Position numbers and translations under genes: made by a program
Assembly: GCF_025421715.1 (NCBI RefSeq)
Contig: NZ_JAOEFC010000001.1
Coordinates: 744,001 to 808,000 of the forward strand
Source: Microbacterium festucae
GTDB taxonomy: Bacteria; Actinomycetota; Actinomycetes; Actinomycetales; Microbacteriaceae
Length of the DNA: 64,000 nt
Direction: 5' to 3'
The notes under the pieces: generated by a model
The model's input: the letters and a program-made list of their open reading frames with translations, nothing else
The model's database searches: none
Told to the model about the DNA's origin: nothing
Part shown: positions 34,896-43,910 of the stretch, one piece after another
Layout of the letters: every line of letters starts with the position of its first letter
How positions within the stretch are numbered: the first letter of the stretch is position 1

Positions 34896-35057
34896 GTGAA
34901 CCTCGCGCTCATCATCATCATCGTCGTCGCAATCGTTCTGGCGATCGTCGGCGGACTGAACACCGCCCTCAACTGGCTGCTGTGGGTGGCTCTGATCGTT
35001 GCGGTCATCGCCATCATCGCCTTCCTGTTGCGGGTCGTCCGCGGCGGTCGAAGCTGA
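34896..35057 (+). CDS. Very small hydrophobic membrane protein
   Basis: 53 residues from GTG 34896, with AAAAGGAG five to six bases upstream. Almost wholly hydrophobic: two helices (ALIIIIVVAIVLAIVGG and LLWVALIVAVIAIIAFLL) around NTALNW, ending in an Arg-rich tail. Similar mini-proteins are common in Microbacteriaceae and unnamed. It stands alone before a perfect terminator. Function unknown. Confidence 0.7.
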   Translation: MNLALIIIIVVAIVLAIVGGLNTALNWLLWVALIVAVIAIIAFLLRVVRGGRS

Positions 35058-35075
35058 CCTCACTCCCCCACACAT

Positions 35076-35110
35076 CACGACGCCCCCACCGCGAAGGTGG
35101 GGGCGTCGTG
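35076..35110. terminator. Bidirectional stem-loop terminator
   Basis: A perfect 15-bp stem (35076-35090 with 35096-35110) with loop GCGAA lies between the mini-protein gene and the convergent MerR gene ending at 35140. It can serve both. Confidence 0.85.
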
Positions 35111-35139
35111 TCGTCTGCGGGCGGTCTGTCCGCCCGCTC

Positions 35140-35904
35140 TCACAGGCGCGTCGCGGCGTAGACGCGCAGCGCGTCGCGCACGAGCTCGGCGCCGGCGGTG
35201 CCGCCGTAGTTGGCCGCGAACCGCGGGTCGGCGACATACATCTCGCCGAGCCCGGTCACGTAGCCGGCGACGTCGCCGCTGGGGGCCGATGCGGGCGTGC
35301 CGGGGATGCCGGTCAGCCACTGCACGTGGCGTTCTGCCAGCGCCTGCGCCTCGGGGCCGTCGGCGGGGATGCCGCGGGCGGCGGCGGCCGTCCACTCGGC
35401 GCCCAGTCGCGCGGTGCGCTCCTGCCAGTCGGCCTTCTCGTCGGCGGACATGCCGCGCCACCACGCGTCGCCGCGCGCATAGGCGTCGGCGCCCCAGCGC
35501 TCGGTGACCTCGTCGCGGTAGCGCGTGTGATCGAAACCGTCGAACATCTCTGATGCCATGGGGGTTTCACCTCCTCTCAGTGACGCGATGGTCGAGCCCA
35601 CGGCGGCGATCTGCCGCCCGAGCCGGTCCTGTTCGTCGCGCAGCCAGGCGAGGTGGGCTTCCAGCGCCGGCACCTCGTCGGTCTCGCGCGCCAGCACGTC
35701 GCCGATCTGCGTGAGGCCGAGCCCCAGCTCGCGCAGCAGCAGGATGCGCTGCAGGCGCACCAGGGCGGTGCCGTCGTAGTACCGGTAGCCGTTCGCGCCG
35801 ATGCGCGAGGGCTGCAGGAGCCCGAGCTCGCCGTAGTGCCGGAGGGTCCGGCTCGTGGTTCCGGCGAGCTTCGCGATCTGCTGGATCGACCATTCGTTCG
35901 TCAT
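35140..35904 (-). CDS. MerR-family regulator with a TipAS-type ligand domain
   Basis: 254 residues from ATG 35904. Residues 1-75 are a MerR winged helix (SIQQIAKLAGTTSRTLRHYG, IGANGYRYYD, LVRLQRILLLRELGLGL). A coiled coil follows to ~115. The C-terminal half is TipAS-like (FDHTRYRDEVTERWG, AWWRGMSADEKADW, YVADPRFAANYGG), the domain that binds thiopeptide-type or other drugs in TipA. Binding would activate transcription by twisting a long-spacer promoter. Its own promoter has exactly that 19-base spacer, so it probably regulates itself. Confidence 0.9.
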   Translation of the reverse strand: MTNEWSIQQIAKLAGTTSRTLRHYGELGLLQPSRIGANGYRYYDGTALVRLQRILLLRELGLGLTQIGDVLARETDEVPALEAHLAWLRDEQDRLGRQIAAVGSTIASLRGGETPMASEMFDGFDHTRYRDEVTERWGADAYARGDAWWRGMSADEKADWQERTARLGAEWTAAAARGIPADGPEAQALAERHVQWLTGIPGTPASAPSGDVAGYVTGLGEMYVADPRFAANYGGTAGAELVRDALRVYAATRL

Positions 35905-35911
35905 GTGTTCG

Positions 35912-35942
35912 ACGGTAGAGGTTGACGTCGCGTCAAGGTCAA
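35912..35942 (-). promoter_or_regulatory. MerR-type promoter with 19-bp spacer
   Basis: On the minus strand TTGACC (35942-35937) and TACCGT (35917-35912) are 19 bases apart, the overlong spacing that MerR regulators correct. The spacer holds the dyad TTGACG-cga-CGTCAA. It lies eight bases before the MerR start codon. Confidence 0.75.
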
Positions 35943-35951
35943 GCGGATCTC

Positions 35952-36002
35952 TTGACAACTTCGAGATATATCGTGTTACCCTCGCAACACGCGATATATC
36001 TT
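35952..36002 (+). promoter_or_regulatory. Promoter and PadR-type operator of the DUF4097-padR operon
   Basis: TTGACA (35952-35957) is followed after 16 bases by TGTTAC (35974-35979). An inverted repeat AGATATATCG...CGATATATCT (35964-36001), extended by TGTT/AACA, covers the -10 region and start site. The AT-rich arms and the PadR gene in the operon point to PadR autoregulation. A long AGGAAAGAAGAG ribosome-binding site follows at 36028-36039. Confidence 0.7.
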
Positions 36003-36042
36003 GATCGCGTCCCCGAATCTCATCCTCAGGAAAGAAGAGATC

Positions 36043-36906
36043 ATGACCCTCGAGAAGTGGATCATCCACCCGGGCGACAGCCGCGTCATCGACATCGAGA
36101 ACGCCCGCAAGCTCAAGGTCGGCCTCATCGGCGGGCAGATCGACGTCATCGCCCACGACGAGCCCGGCGTGCGCATCGAAGTGCACACCGTCACCGGCAA
36201 GGACCTGCGCATCGAAGTCGACGGCGACGTCGTCGAGATCGACCACCCGCAGCTGCGCTGGGACAACTTCATCGACGTGTTCCGCGGCTTCGGCTCCGGC
36301 GGCACCAAGGCCGAGATCAGCGTCGCCGTCCCCCGCGACATCGCGCTGAACCTCGGTGTGGTCAGCGCCAGCGCGCTGGTGTCGGGACTGGCCACCGACG
36401 CCAAGCTCAACACCGTCTCGGGCGACATCATCGTCGACGGCCAGACCGGCGACATCTCCGCCAACGCGGTGTCGGGCGACGTGCAGATCCGCGGCCTCCA
36501 CGGCGCGCTGAGCGCCAACTCGGTCTCGGGCGACGTGGCCGTCACCGGCGAGCTGCGCAAGGCCACCATCGACACCGTCTCGGGCGACCTGCTGGTCGAC
36601 TCCACCGGCCGCATCCAGGCCGTGGGCGTCAACACCGTCAGCGGCCAGACCACCGTGCGCCTCGACGAGGAGCTCCCCGCCAACTACGTGCTGCGCAGCG
36701 TCAGCGGCCGCGTCACGGTCGACGGCGTCAAGCGCTCGGCGACCGGCCCCACCAACTACGCCGACTCGATCGGCGAGCTGTCGGGCAGCTTCGTCGACAT
36801 CCGCGCGAACTCGGTCTCGGGCTCGCTCACCGTGCTGCGCCGCGCCGCGGCATCCGAACCGGCCGCCGGCCCCGCCGGCGACGCGCCGACCCCCGAGGAG
36901 TGGTGA
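36043..36906 (+). CDS. DUF4097-type beta-helix protein
   Basis: 287 residues from ATG 36043. After an N-terminal beta domain (VGLIGGQIDVIAHDEPGVRI) the protein repeats VSGD(V/I) units every ~18-20 residues (NTVSGDIIVDGQ, NAVSGDVQIRG, NSVSGDVAVTG, DTVSGDLLVDS), which build a right-handed beta-solenoid as in DUF4097 family proteins. No signal peptide or membrane helix is present. The padR gene starts three bases after its stop. Such pairs occur widely in Firmicutes and actinobacteria, often linked to envelope stress, but the molecular role is unknown. Confidence 0.87.
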   Translation: MTLEKWIIHPGDSRVIDIENARKLKVGLIGGQIDVIAHDEPGVRIEVHTVTGKDLRIEVDGDVVEIDHPQLRWDNFIDVFRGFGSGGTKAEISVAVPRDIALNLGVVSASALVSGLATDAKLNTVSGDIIVDGQTGDISANAVSGDVQIRGLHGALSANSVSGDVAVTGELRKATIDTVSGDLLVDSTGRIQAVGVNTVSGQTTVRLDEELPANYVLRSVSGRVTVDGVKRSATGPTNYADSIGELSGSFVDIRANSVSGSLTVLRRAAASEPAAGPAGDAPTPEEW

Positions 36907-36908
36907 CC

Positions 36909-37535
36909 ATGGCTCCGGTCTTCTCCCACGGCGACCTCCGCCTCTACCTGCTGCGGCTGCTCGACGAGTCGCCCCGGCACGGCTACGACCTCATGCAGGC
37001 CCTCTCCGACCGCACCGGCGGCACCTACACGCCCAGCGCCGGCACGATCTACCCGCGCCTGGCCAAGCTCGAAGAAGAAGGACTGGTCACCAAGACCGTC
37101 GACGGCCGCAAGACGGTCTACGCGATCACGGATGCCGGACGCGCCGAGGTCGCCTCGCGCGCCGACGACCTGCAGGGCATCGAAGACGGCCTCTCGGACA
37201 GCATCCGACTGATCGCCGACGAGGTGCGCGGGTCGATGCGCGAGGCCATGCGCAGCCTGAAGGCCGACCTGGCCGCCGCCGCGCAGGCCGACAAGGATGC
37301 CACCCGCGAACGCGCCGCGAAGGCCCCCCAGCCCGAGCGCGACGAGTCCCGCTCGTCGTCGCGCGAGCAGGTGCAGCGCGCCGACGCCCTCGTCTCGACC
37401 TTCCGCGCCACCGTCCGTGCCGACCTGCGCACGCACGTCGCCCGCGGCGGAGCGCTGCCGGCGACCGCCGTCGACGAGCTCGAGCGCGCGCTCGAGGACG
37501 CATCGCGCTCCCTCACCCGCGCCCTCGCGGGCTGA
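36909..37535 (+). CDS. PadR-family transcription regulator
   Basis: 208 residues from ATG 36909 (GTG 36903 is an alternative). Residues 5-85 are the PadR winged helix: LRLYLLRLLDESPRHGYDLM, GTYTPSAGTIYPRLAKLEEE and the wing VTKTVDGRKTVYAITDAG. The C-terminal ~110 residues are charged helices, longer than in short PadR proteins, and would form the dimer. It probably represses its own operon through the ATATATC dyad upstream, which it would release under an envelope or drug signal. Confidence 0.92.
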   Translation: MAPVFSHGDLRLYLLRLLDESPRHGYDLMQALSDRTGGTYTPSAGTIYPRLAKLEEEGLVTKTVDGRKTVYAITDAGRAEVASRADDLQGIEDGLSDSIRLIADEVRGSMREAMRSLKADLAAAAQADKDATRERAAKAPQPERDESRSSSREQVQRADALVSTFRATVRADLRTHVARGGALPATAVDELERALEDASRSLTRALAG

Positions 37536-37571
37536 CGGGCGGGCCCGGGTACAACGCCGTCCGCGGGGAGC

Positions 37572-38090
37572 TCAGCCTTCGGGCCAGAGCTCCTCGTCGT
37601 CGGCGGCGGGCGCCTCCAGCGGCACCACGAGGATCGGGCGCGACTGCCGGTGCGCCAGCCGTGCGGCGACCGAGCCGGTGAAGAACTCGCGCACCGACTC
37701 CCCGAAGCCGCGGCGCCGCGTGCCGACGACGATGAGTCGCGCGTCGGACTGCTCGGCCAGATGCTTGATGGCCAGCGCGGGATCGCCCACCAGCGACGTC
37801 GCCGACCAGGCCACCGGAGACCCCGCCAGCGCGTGCGCGACGGCATCCTTCACGGCCGCGAACTGACTCTCGCCCGGCGAGACGTCGAGGTCGATGGGCG
37901 CCGTGTGCACGTAGCCGTCGGGGTCTTCATAGGTGACGAACCGCGTGACGTCGACGTAGGCGACCACCAGCGGCGCCTGCAGGAGCGCGGCATAGCGGGC
38001 GGCTTCGCGCACGACGCGCGCCGGCTGATCGGGGATCATCCCGACGATCACGGCATGCGGGGGAACGGGGGCAGATGCGTCGTCGCTCAT
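37572..38090 (-). CDS. Universal stress protein (UspA family)
   Basis: 172 residues from ATG 38090. A single Usp domain: HAVIVGMIPDQP at the first strand, LVVAYVDVTRFV, then the ATP-binding G-x2-G-x9-G-(S/T) motif as VGTRRRGFGESVREFFTGSVAARLA, ending RPILVVPLEAP. It probably binds ATP. An acidic tail follows. It faces the DUF3073 gene. Role: generic stress or dormancy response. Confidence 0.9.
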   Translation of the reverse strand: MSDDASAPVPPHAVIVGMIPDQPARVVREAARYAALLQAPLVVAYVDVTRFVTYEDPDGYVHTAPIDLDVSPGESQFAAVKDAVAHALAGSPVAWSATSLVGDPALAIKHLAEQSDARLIVVGTRRRGFGESVREFFTGSVAARLAHRQSRPILVVPLEAPAADDEELWPEG

Positions 38091-38262
38091 GTTCGCCTTC
38101 CGGTCTGGCGCCCACCGGCGGGATGCCGTCTCGAAACCCCGCCGACCGGCGAGGTGACGAGGGCGCCGTGATATCCTGAATGCTACTCTTCCCGGCCACA
38201 GGCCGAATTGTTTTGACGGGCACCGCCGCACAGCCCGCGACTGAGAATCGAGGGGGTCTCGC

Positions 38263-38448
38263 ATGGGGCGTGGCCGTCAGAAGGCGAAGCACACCAAGAT
38301 CGCGCGTGAGCTCAAGTACGACACCTACACGGTGAACTTCGGCGCGCTCGAGAAGGAGCTGGGCCACCAGGACGATCAGTACGTCGACAAGTGGGCCGAC
38401 GAGTACGAAGACGAAGACGAGGACGAAGAAGAACTAGAGAAGGCCTGA
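38263..38448 (+). CDS. DUF3073 protein
   Basis: 61 residues starting MGRGRQKAKHTKIARELKY, the invariant beginning of the actinobacterial DUF3073 family, and ending in a run of Asp/Glu (DEYEDEDEDEEELEKA). The strongly basic head and acidic tail suggest a nucleic-acid- or ribosome-associated role, but none is established. TATCCT near 38,173 may be its -10 box. Confidence 0.93.
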   Translation: MGRGRQKAKHTKIARELKYDTYTVNFGALEKELGHQDDQYVDKWADEYEDEDEDEEELEKA

Positions 38449-38485
38449 CCTTCCGATTCTCCCCCGTCGTCTCATCGGGCGTGGC

Positions 38486-39712
38486 TCACCACGCGCCGTG
38501 CCGTCGCTCCCACGCGTCTTCGACCGTGCCGCCGCGCGTGACGATCACGCCCGCCGGCACGGCCAGCAGCATCAGCGCGCCGATCAGCAGCAGCGGCGGC
38601 GTCCACGACCCGGTGCTCTCGTGCAGCAGCGCGAACGAGATGGGGAACAGCGCCGCCACCGCGTAGCCGGTGCTCTGGGTGAACCCGCTCAGGGCCACCG
38701 ACCCCTCGCGGGTGCGCGCCCGCAGCTGGATGAGCACGAGCATCGCGGGGAAGAGCCCCTGCGGGATGCCGAGCAGCACCACCCACAGCACGGTCGCCGC
38801 CTGCGGGGCGAGGATCAGCCCCGCCACCGACAACACCCCGGTCACCAGCGCCACCGCGTAGAGCACGCCGATGCGGCGGCCACGGGTGACGATGAGCGGC
38901 ACGATGAACGACAGCGGCAGGCCGATCGCCGAGAACAGCGCCAGCAGCGCCCCCGCGGTGGCGTGGTCGACGCCGGCGATGTCGACGAGGATGACCGGCA
39001 GCCACGCGAAGGCGGTGTAGACGCTCGCCGACGAGATCGCGAACGAGGTCGCCAGGGCCCAGGCCAGCGGCAGGCGGAACAGGCGGCCGAGCACCCGCGG
39101 CGCAGGCTCGACCACGACGGCGCGGTGCTGCGCCCGGTCGCGGATGAGCAGGGTCACCCACGGCACGAGCGCCAGCGCGGCGAACACCGACCACAGGCCC
39201 AGCGAGAAGCGCCAGCCCGATGCATCGGCGATGGGCACCGCCACCAGCGGCGGCAGGAACGCCGCCACGGCGAGGGTGGCCGAGTACAGCGCCGTCATCA
39301 CCCCGACCCGGTCGGGGAAGTACGCCTTGATGAGCGGGGGCAGCACGACGTTGCCCACGCCGACCGCCGCGAACAGCACCGTCGTGCCCAGCAGCAGCAG
39401 GGCGGCATCGGCCGCCAGCGCGCGCCCGGCGAGGGCGGCGGCGGCGATCACCATCGCGGCCACGGCGAGCCGTTCCAGCCCGAACCGGCGCTCCAGCAGC
39501 GGCGTGACGATGCCGAACACGGCGAAGCACACCGGCGGGGCGGTGCCGATGAGCCCGACCACCCAGGTGGGCACGTCGATGTCGGCGCGCACCTCGGCGA
39601 GGATCGGCGACAGCGAGGCCACGGCCGAGCGCAACGAGAAGGCCACGAGCACGACGCCGACGAAGGCGAGGACCCGACCCCGCCAGAGCGGGCGGGCGGG
39701 AAGGTCGGTCAC
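38486..39712 (-). CDS. MFS transporter, CynX/NimT type
   Basis: 408 residues with twelve hydrophobic segments. The N-terminus (RVLAFVGVVLVAFSLRSAVASLSPIL) and TAPPVCFAVFGIVTPLLERRFG fit the CynX/NimT cyanate or nitroimidazole transporter group. Length is normal. It stands alone between DUF3073 and purF. Substrate cannot be told from sequence. Confidence 0.87.
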   Translation of the reverse strand: MTDLPARPLWRGRVLAFVGVVLVAFSLRSAVASLSPILAEVRADIDVPTWVVGLIGTAPPVCFAVFGIVTPLLERRFGLERLAVAAMVIAAAALAGRALAADAALLLLGTTVLFAAVGVGNVVLPPLIKAYFPDRVGVMTALYSATLAVAAFLPPLVAVPIADASGWRFSLGLWSVFAALALVPWVTLLIRDRAQHRAVVVEPAPRVLGRLFRLPLAWALATSFAISSASVYTAFAWLPVILVDIAGVDHATAGALLALFSAIGLPLSFIVPLIVTRGRRIGVLYAVALVTGVLSVAGLILAPQAATVLWVVLLGIPQGLFPAMLVLIQLRARTREGSVALSGFTQSTGYAVAALFPISFALLHESTGSWTPPLLLIGALMLLAVPAGVIVTRGGTVEDAWERRHGAW

Positions 39713-39785
39713 CGATCCAGCCTAGGGCGCCCGGCGTCAGGTGCGGGCGCCGCACGGCATCCGCGCTCTGCCGTCGGCGGCCCGG

Positions 39786-41276
39786 TCAGCTCTCCTGCGA
39801 GCCCTCGACCCAGGCGAGGTACTCCTCGGTGACGGTGCCGGTGATGTAGCGGCCGTCGAAGCAGCTCATGTCGAGGTCTTCGACATCGGGCGACCCGTCG
39901 AGGATCGCGGCCTTGAGGTCTTCGACCTCCTGGTAGACGAGGTAGTCGCAGCCGAGCTCTTCGGCGATCTCGGGGATCGTGCGCCCGTAGGCGACGAGCT
40001 CGTGCCGCGAGGGCATGTTGATGCCGTAGACGTGCGGATGCCGGATGGGCGGGGCCGCCGAGGCGAAGGTGACGGAGGCGGCACCGGCATCCCGGGCCAT
40101 CTGGATGATCTCCTTGGAGGTGGTGCCGCGCACGATCGAGTCGTCGATGAGCAGCACGTTCTTGCCCTTGAACTCGCTCGACATCGCGTTGAGCTTCTGG
40201 CGCACGCTCTTCTTGCGCACCGCCTGCCCGGGCATGATGAACGTACGGCCGACGTAGCGGTTCTTGTAGAAGCCCTCGCGGTACTCGATGCCGAGCTTGC
40301 GCGCCACCTGCATCGCCGCCGGACGCGACGAGTCGGGGATGGGCATGACGACGTCGATCGCATCCTTGGGCGTGTACTTGGCGATCGTGTCGGCCAGGCG
40401 GTCGCCCATGCGCAGCCGCGCCTCGTAGACCGAGATGCCGTTCATGATCGAGTCGGGACGGGCGAGGTAGACGTACTCGAACGAGCACGGCACGAGCTTC
40501 GCGTCGGCGGCGCACTGACGGGTGTGCAGGTTGCCGTCGAGGTCGATGAAGACCGCCTCGCCGGGCTCGACGTCGCGCACGACCTCGAAGCCCGCGTTCT
40601 CGAGCACGAGCGACTCGGATGCCACGACCCACTCGTACTTCGCCGCGTCGGCGCTGCCCGAGCCGGCCGGGTGCTCGGCGCGGCGGGTGCCGAGGATGAG
40701 CGGGCGGATGCCGAACGGGTCGCGGAAGGCGAGCAGGCCGTAGCCGGCGATGAGGGCGATCGAGGCGTACGAGCCCTCGACGCGCTCGTGCACGCGGGTG
40801 ACGGCCTGGAAGATCTGCTCGGGGTCGAGCTCGGGGCCCGAGATCGTGGTCTGCAGCTCGTTGGCGAGCACGTTGACCAGCAGCTCGGTGTCGGAGCTGG
40901 TGTTGAGGTGCCGGCGGTCGTCACGGAACAGCTCTTCGGTGAGCTCGCGGGTGTTGGTGAGGTTGCCGTTGTGCACCAGCACGATGCCGTAGGGCGCGTT
41001 CACGTAGAACGGCTGGGCCTCTTCCTCGCTGGAGGCGGTGCCCTTCGTGGCGTAGCGCACGTGGCCGAGGCCGATCTCGCCCAGCAGCGCGCGCATGTCG
41101 CGGGTGCGGAACGCCTCGCGCACGTGCCCCTTCACCTTGGAGAGGTGGAACACGCCCGACGACTCGGCCGTCGCGATGCCGGCGGAGTCCTGACCGCGAT
41201 GCTGCAGAAGCAGCAGCGAGTCGTAGATCTCCTGGTTGACGGGGGTCTGACCGACGATGCCGACGATGCCGCACAT
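39786..41276 (-). CDS. purF: Amidophosphoribosyltransferase
   Basis: 496 residues from ATG 41276. Met1 is followed by Cys2 (MCGIVGIVG), the N-terminal nucleophile of the glutaminase domain, so no propeptide is needed. The PRTase domain shows VLLIDDSIVRGTTSKEI, the PRPP-binding motif, and AMSSEFKGKN before it. Actinobacterial enzymes of this type carry an Fe-S cluster; Cys are present near CAADAKLVPCSFEYVY and the C-terminal region. It makes phosphoribosylamine from PRPP and glutamine, first committed step of purine synthesis. purM lies 37 bases upstream in the same direction. Confidence 0.96.
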   Translation of the reverse strand: MCGIVGIVGQTPVNQEIYDSLLLLQHRGQDSAGIATAESSGVFHLSKVKGHVREAFRTRDMRALLGEIGLGHVRYATKGTASSEEEAQPFYVNAPYGIVLVHNGNLTNTRELTEELFRDDRRHLNTSSDTELLVNVLANELQTTISGPELDPEQIFQAVTRVHERVEGSYASIALIAGYGLLAFRDPFGIRPLILGTRRAEHPAGSGSADAAKYEWVVASESLVLENAGFEVVRDVEPGEAVFIDLDGNLHTRQCAADAKLVPCSFEYVYLARPDSIMNGISVYEARLRMGDRLADTIAKYTPKDAIDVVMPIPDSSRPAAMQVARKLGIEYREGFYKNRYVGRTFIMPGQAVRKKSVRQKLNAMSSEFKGKNVLLIDDSIVRGTTSKEIIQMARDAGAASVTFASAAPPIRHPHVYGINMPSRHELVAYGRTIPEIAEELGCDYLVYQEVEDLKAAILDGSPDVEDLDMSCFDGRYITGTVTEEYLAWVEGSQES

Positions 41277-41313
41277 GGGGTGGTGATTCGCTCCGGGTAG
41301 GTGGGGAGAAGGG

Positions 41314-42417
41314 TCAGGCGTACGCGCCGACCAGGCGCACAGCGCCGCCGTCGACGCCCTTGGCGCCCTGTTCGAAGTCGCCGGCCGGGCGGGGGCCGTC
41401 GCCGACGACGCCGACCTGCCAGGTCGCAATCCCCTCGGCGGCGAGGGCGGATGCCGTGGCCGCGGCCGACTCGGCCGAGACGACGGCGAGGAAGCCGACG
41501 CCGAGGTTCCAGGTGCCCTCGGTGGCCTCGAGCTCGAGCGAGCCGAGGTCGGCGAGCACCCGGAAGACGGGCGAGGGCGACCAGGTGCTGCGGTCGACCT
41601 CGACCCACGTGCCCTGCGGGAGCACCCGGGCGAGGTTGGCGGCGATGCCGCCGCCGGTAACGTGCGACAGCGAGTGCACGGCATCCGGGAACTGCGTCAG
41701 CAGGCGCAGCAGCGGCAGGGTGTACAGGCGCGTCGGCTCGAGGAGCGCCTCGCCCCACGTGGTGCCGAAGTCGGCGGCGTGGTCGCCGTAGCTGATGCCC
41801 GCGCCGGTGACGACGTGGCGGATGAGGGAGTAGCCGTTGGAGTGCGGGCCGCTGGAGGCCAGGGCCAGCACCACGTCGCCGGCGCGCACGCGCTCGGCGC
41901 CCAGCACGCGGTCGGCATCGACGATGCCGGTGGCCGCGCCGGCCACGTCGTAGTCGTTCAGGCCGAGCAGCCCGGGGTGCTCGGCGGTCTCGCCGCCGAC
42001 GAGGGCGGTGCCGGTCTGCTCGCAGCCCAGCGCGATGCCGCGCACGATGTCGGCGATGCGCTCGGGGAAGACCTTGCCGCACGCGATGTAGTCGGTCATG
42101 AAGAGGGGCTTGGCCCCCACCACGACGATGTCGTCGACGACCATGCCGACGAGGTCCTGGCCGATGGTGTCGTGCTTGTCGATGGCCTGCGCGATGGCGA
42201 CCTTCGTGCCGACGCCGTCGGTCGAGGTGGCCAGCAGCGGCTTGGCGTACTCGCGCAGCGCCGAGGCGTCGAACAGGCCGGCGAAGCCGCCGACTCCGCC
42301 CAGCACTTCGGGACCATGGGTGCGACGGACGGCCGATTTCATCAACTCGACGGCGAGATCCCCCGCCGCGGTGTCGACGCCGGCTGCGGTATAGGGATTC
42401 GGCGGGGTCGAGGCCAC
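41314..42417 (-). CDS. purM: Phosphoribosylformylglycinamidine cyclo-ligase (AIR synthetase)
   Basis: 367 residues from GTG 42417. Signatures: YTAAGVDTAAGD, LLATSTDGVGTKVAIA, GMVVDDIVVVGAKPLFMTDY, VGGETAEHPGLL, GPHSNGYSLIRHV and HVTGGGIAANLARVLP. It closes the imidazole ring of aminoimidazole ribotide with ATP, fifth step of purine synthesis. First of the purM-purF pair here. Confidence 0.96.
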   Translation of the reverse strand: MASTPPNPYTAAGVDTAAGDLAVELMKSAVRRTHGPEVLGGVGGFAGLFDASALREYAKPLLATSTDGVGTKVAIAQAIDKHDTIGQDLVGMVVDDIVVVGAKPLFMTDYIACGKVFPERIADIVRGIALGCEQTGTALVGGETAEHPGLLGLNDYDVAGAATGIVDADRVLGAERVRAGDVVLALASSGPHSNGYSLIRHVVTGAGISYGDHAADFGTTWGEALLEPTRLYTLPLLRLLTQFPDAVHSLSHVTGGGIAANLARVLPQGTWVEVDRSTWSPSPVFRVLADLGSLELEATEGTWNLGVGFLAVVSAESAAATASALAAEGIATWQVGVVGDGPRPAGDFEQGAKGVDGGAVRLVGAYA

Positions 42418-42493
42418 GACGCACAGCCTACCGGCCGCGGCTGGGTGCTCGGCCGCCAGGGGGTGGGGTGGGGGGTGGGGTGGGGGCGGGTCG

Positions 42494-42577
42494 CGAGTGC
42501 ACGGGGTGCGGGCGAGTGCACGGGGTGCCGGCATCCGCAGGGCCGTGCACTGGGCGCCAAGCCGTGCACTCGGCGCC
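42494..42577. repeat. Family A palindromic intergenic repeat, copy 1
   Basis: CGAGTGCACGG occurs twice, then GCCGTGCAC and CCGTGCACTCGGCGCC on the other side. It resembles the nested dyads at 43.3, 43.9 and 50.6-50.9 kb. It lies between purM and the hypothetical gene at 42643. Confidence 0.65.
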
Positions 42578-42642
42578 GGGGGGCGGGATGTCGGCGCCCG
42601 GCGATCGCCCGGTGGGTGGGGCGGGATGCCTAGGATGGCGGC

Positions 42643-43239
42643 ATGGTGAGCGGCGGGGAGTGGCTGGTGCGCGAAGACGCGGGCCTGCCGGTGATCATCG
42701 CCCTGTACCTCCGTCAGGTGCTCGGGGTGCGCTTCCCCGAGGAGCTGCCGAGTCTGCGCGGCGCGCCGGCCCGCGAGGCCGCCGAGTACGAGCCGATCGC
42801 CGAGCTCGAACGCCAGTGGCGCCGCTACTGGGAGATGACCGTCGAGCCCGAGGCGCACACGTCGCCGGTGCCGTTGGAGCTCGTCGACGGATTCGACCTG
42901 CTCGTGGCGCTGCCCACCGAGGGGTTCGCCGAGCTCGCCGCGGCCATCACCCCGCACGGACCGGATGCCGTCGCCTACGCGCGCGCGGCGCACGACCGGT
43001 ACCGGGCGTCGGTGGGCACCGGATCGTCCTACCGCGCCTACGCGAGCGCGATCGCCCAGCACGAGCGCGCCGTCGGGCGCCGGGCGCACGGGTTCGAGCT
43101 GAACGTGCAGGTGCTGCCCCTCACCCAGCGCGGCGTCTGGTGGATCGGGGCGCTCACCGTCGCGGTCACCGACGGCCTGCGCGGCGACGTCGTCGCCTTC
43201 GACGCCGCGATCGCCCCCGTCATCGCCGACCTGGCGTAG
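42643..43239 (+). CDS. Conserved hypothetical protein
   Basis: 198 residues, ATG 42643. Soluble, acidic, without known motifs. Stretches such as LPVIIALYLRQVLGVRFPEE, HDRYRASVGTGSSYRAYASA and FELNVQVLPLTQRGVWWIGA look like a real conserved fold, the last part beta. It sits between the purM side and a small membrane gene, flanked by family A repeats. No function can be proposed. Confidence 0.65.
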   Translation: MVSGGEWLVREDAGLPVIIALYLRQVLGVRFPEELPSLRGAPAREAAEYEPIAELERQWRRYWEMTVEPEAHTSPVPLELVDGFDLLVALPTEGFAELAAAITPHGPDAVAYARAAHDRYRASVGTGSSYRAYASAIAQHERAVGRRAHGFELNVQVLPLTQRGVWWIGALTVAVTDGLRGDVVAFDAAIAPVIADLA

Positions 43240-43296
43240 GCCGCGGGGCGGCGCGGGCGGGTCGGGCGCGATGCCCGGGCGGGTGTCGGGGGTTTT

Positions 43297-43380
43297 CGCG
43301 AGTGCACGGGATGGATGCCGAGTGCACGGCCTGCCGGCATCCGTAGGTCGTGCGGTCGGCGCGAAGCCGTGCGCTCGACA
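43297..43380. repeat. Family A palindromic intergenic repeat, copy 2
   Basis: Contains CGAGTGCACGG twice, GCCGGCATCCG and GCCGTGCGCTCG in the same order as copy 1. It is more diverged. After it (43381-43510) a GCGGCGCCAAGCCCTGCG-type short tandem repeat runs to the next gene. Confidence 0.6.
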
Positions 43381-43516
43381 CAGGGGGCTGCCGCGTCGGG
43401 GCTTGCGGCACCTCGACCCGCCGCGCCGGGACCTGCGGCGCCAAGCCCTGCGACGCCAAGCCCTGCGGCGCCAAGCCGTGCGGCACCCGGGCCAGCGGCG
43501 CCGGGGCGCCCGCGGG

Positions 43517-43840
43517 TCAGTCTTCGGGCGGGGTGACGTGACGCTCGCGGTCGACCGCGACCTCGCGGGCGCGACGGCTGAGCGTGCGGTCGAGGATGAG
43601 GGCGACGATGCCGCCGACGACGAGTCCGACCGTGGCGCAGAACAGCGCCAGGAAGCCGAACACCTGCGAGTCGGAGTAGATGACGCCCGTGAACGGGCTC
43701 TTGTCGTCGCCGCCGAACGCGAAGGTGAGCACGAGGGCGACGATCACGCCGAGGGCAGCGCCCACCGTGAGGAACACCCCGTACTTGGGGCTCCGGCGCA
43801 GCTGCGCCTTCTCGATGTGGTGCTCGGCGGGTTCGGTCAC
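43517..43840 (-). CDS. Small two-helix membrane protein
   Basis: 107 residues from GTG 43840 (VTEPAEHHIEKAQL); ATG 43849 would add three but has its GGGAG too close. Two helices: YGVFLTVGAALGVIVALVLTFAF and VFGFLALFCATVGLVVGGIVALIL, then a basic tail. The LRRSPKYGVFL start is characteristic of an actinobacterial family of unknown function often near purine genes. Function unknown. Confidence 0.75.
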   Translation of the reverse strand: MTEPAEHHIEKAQLRRSPKYGVFLTVGAALGVIVALVLTFAFGGDDKSPFTGVIYSDSQVFGFLALFCATVGLVVGGIVALILDRTLSRRAREVAVDRERHVTPPED

Positions 43841-43910
43841 AGCACCCATTCTCCCACCGCGCAGCCTCGCGCGGCCCCCGAGCCCCGCGCCGGGGGCCGA
43901 GCGCGCAGCG

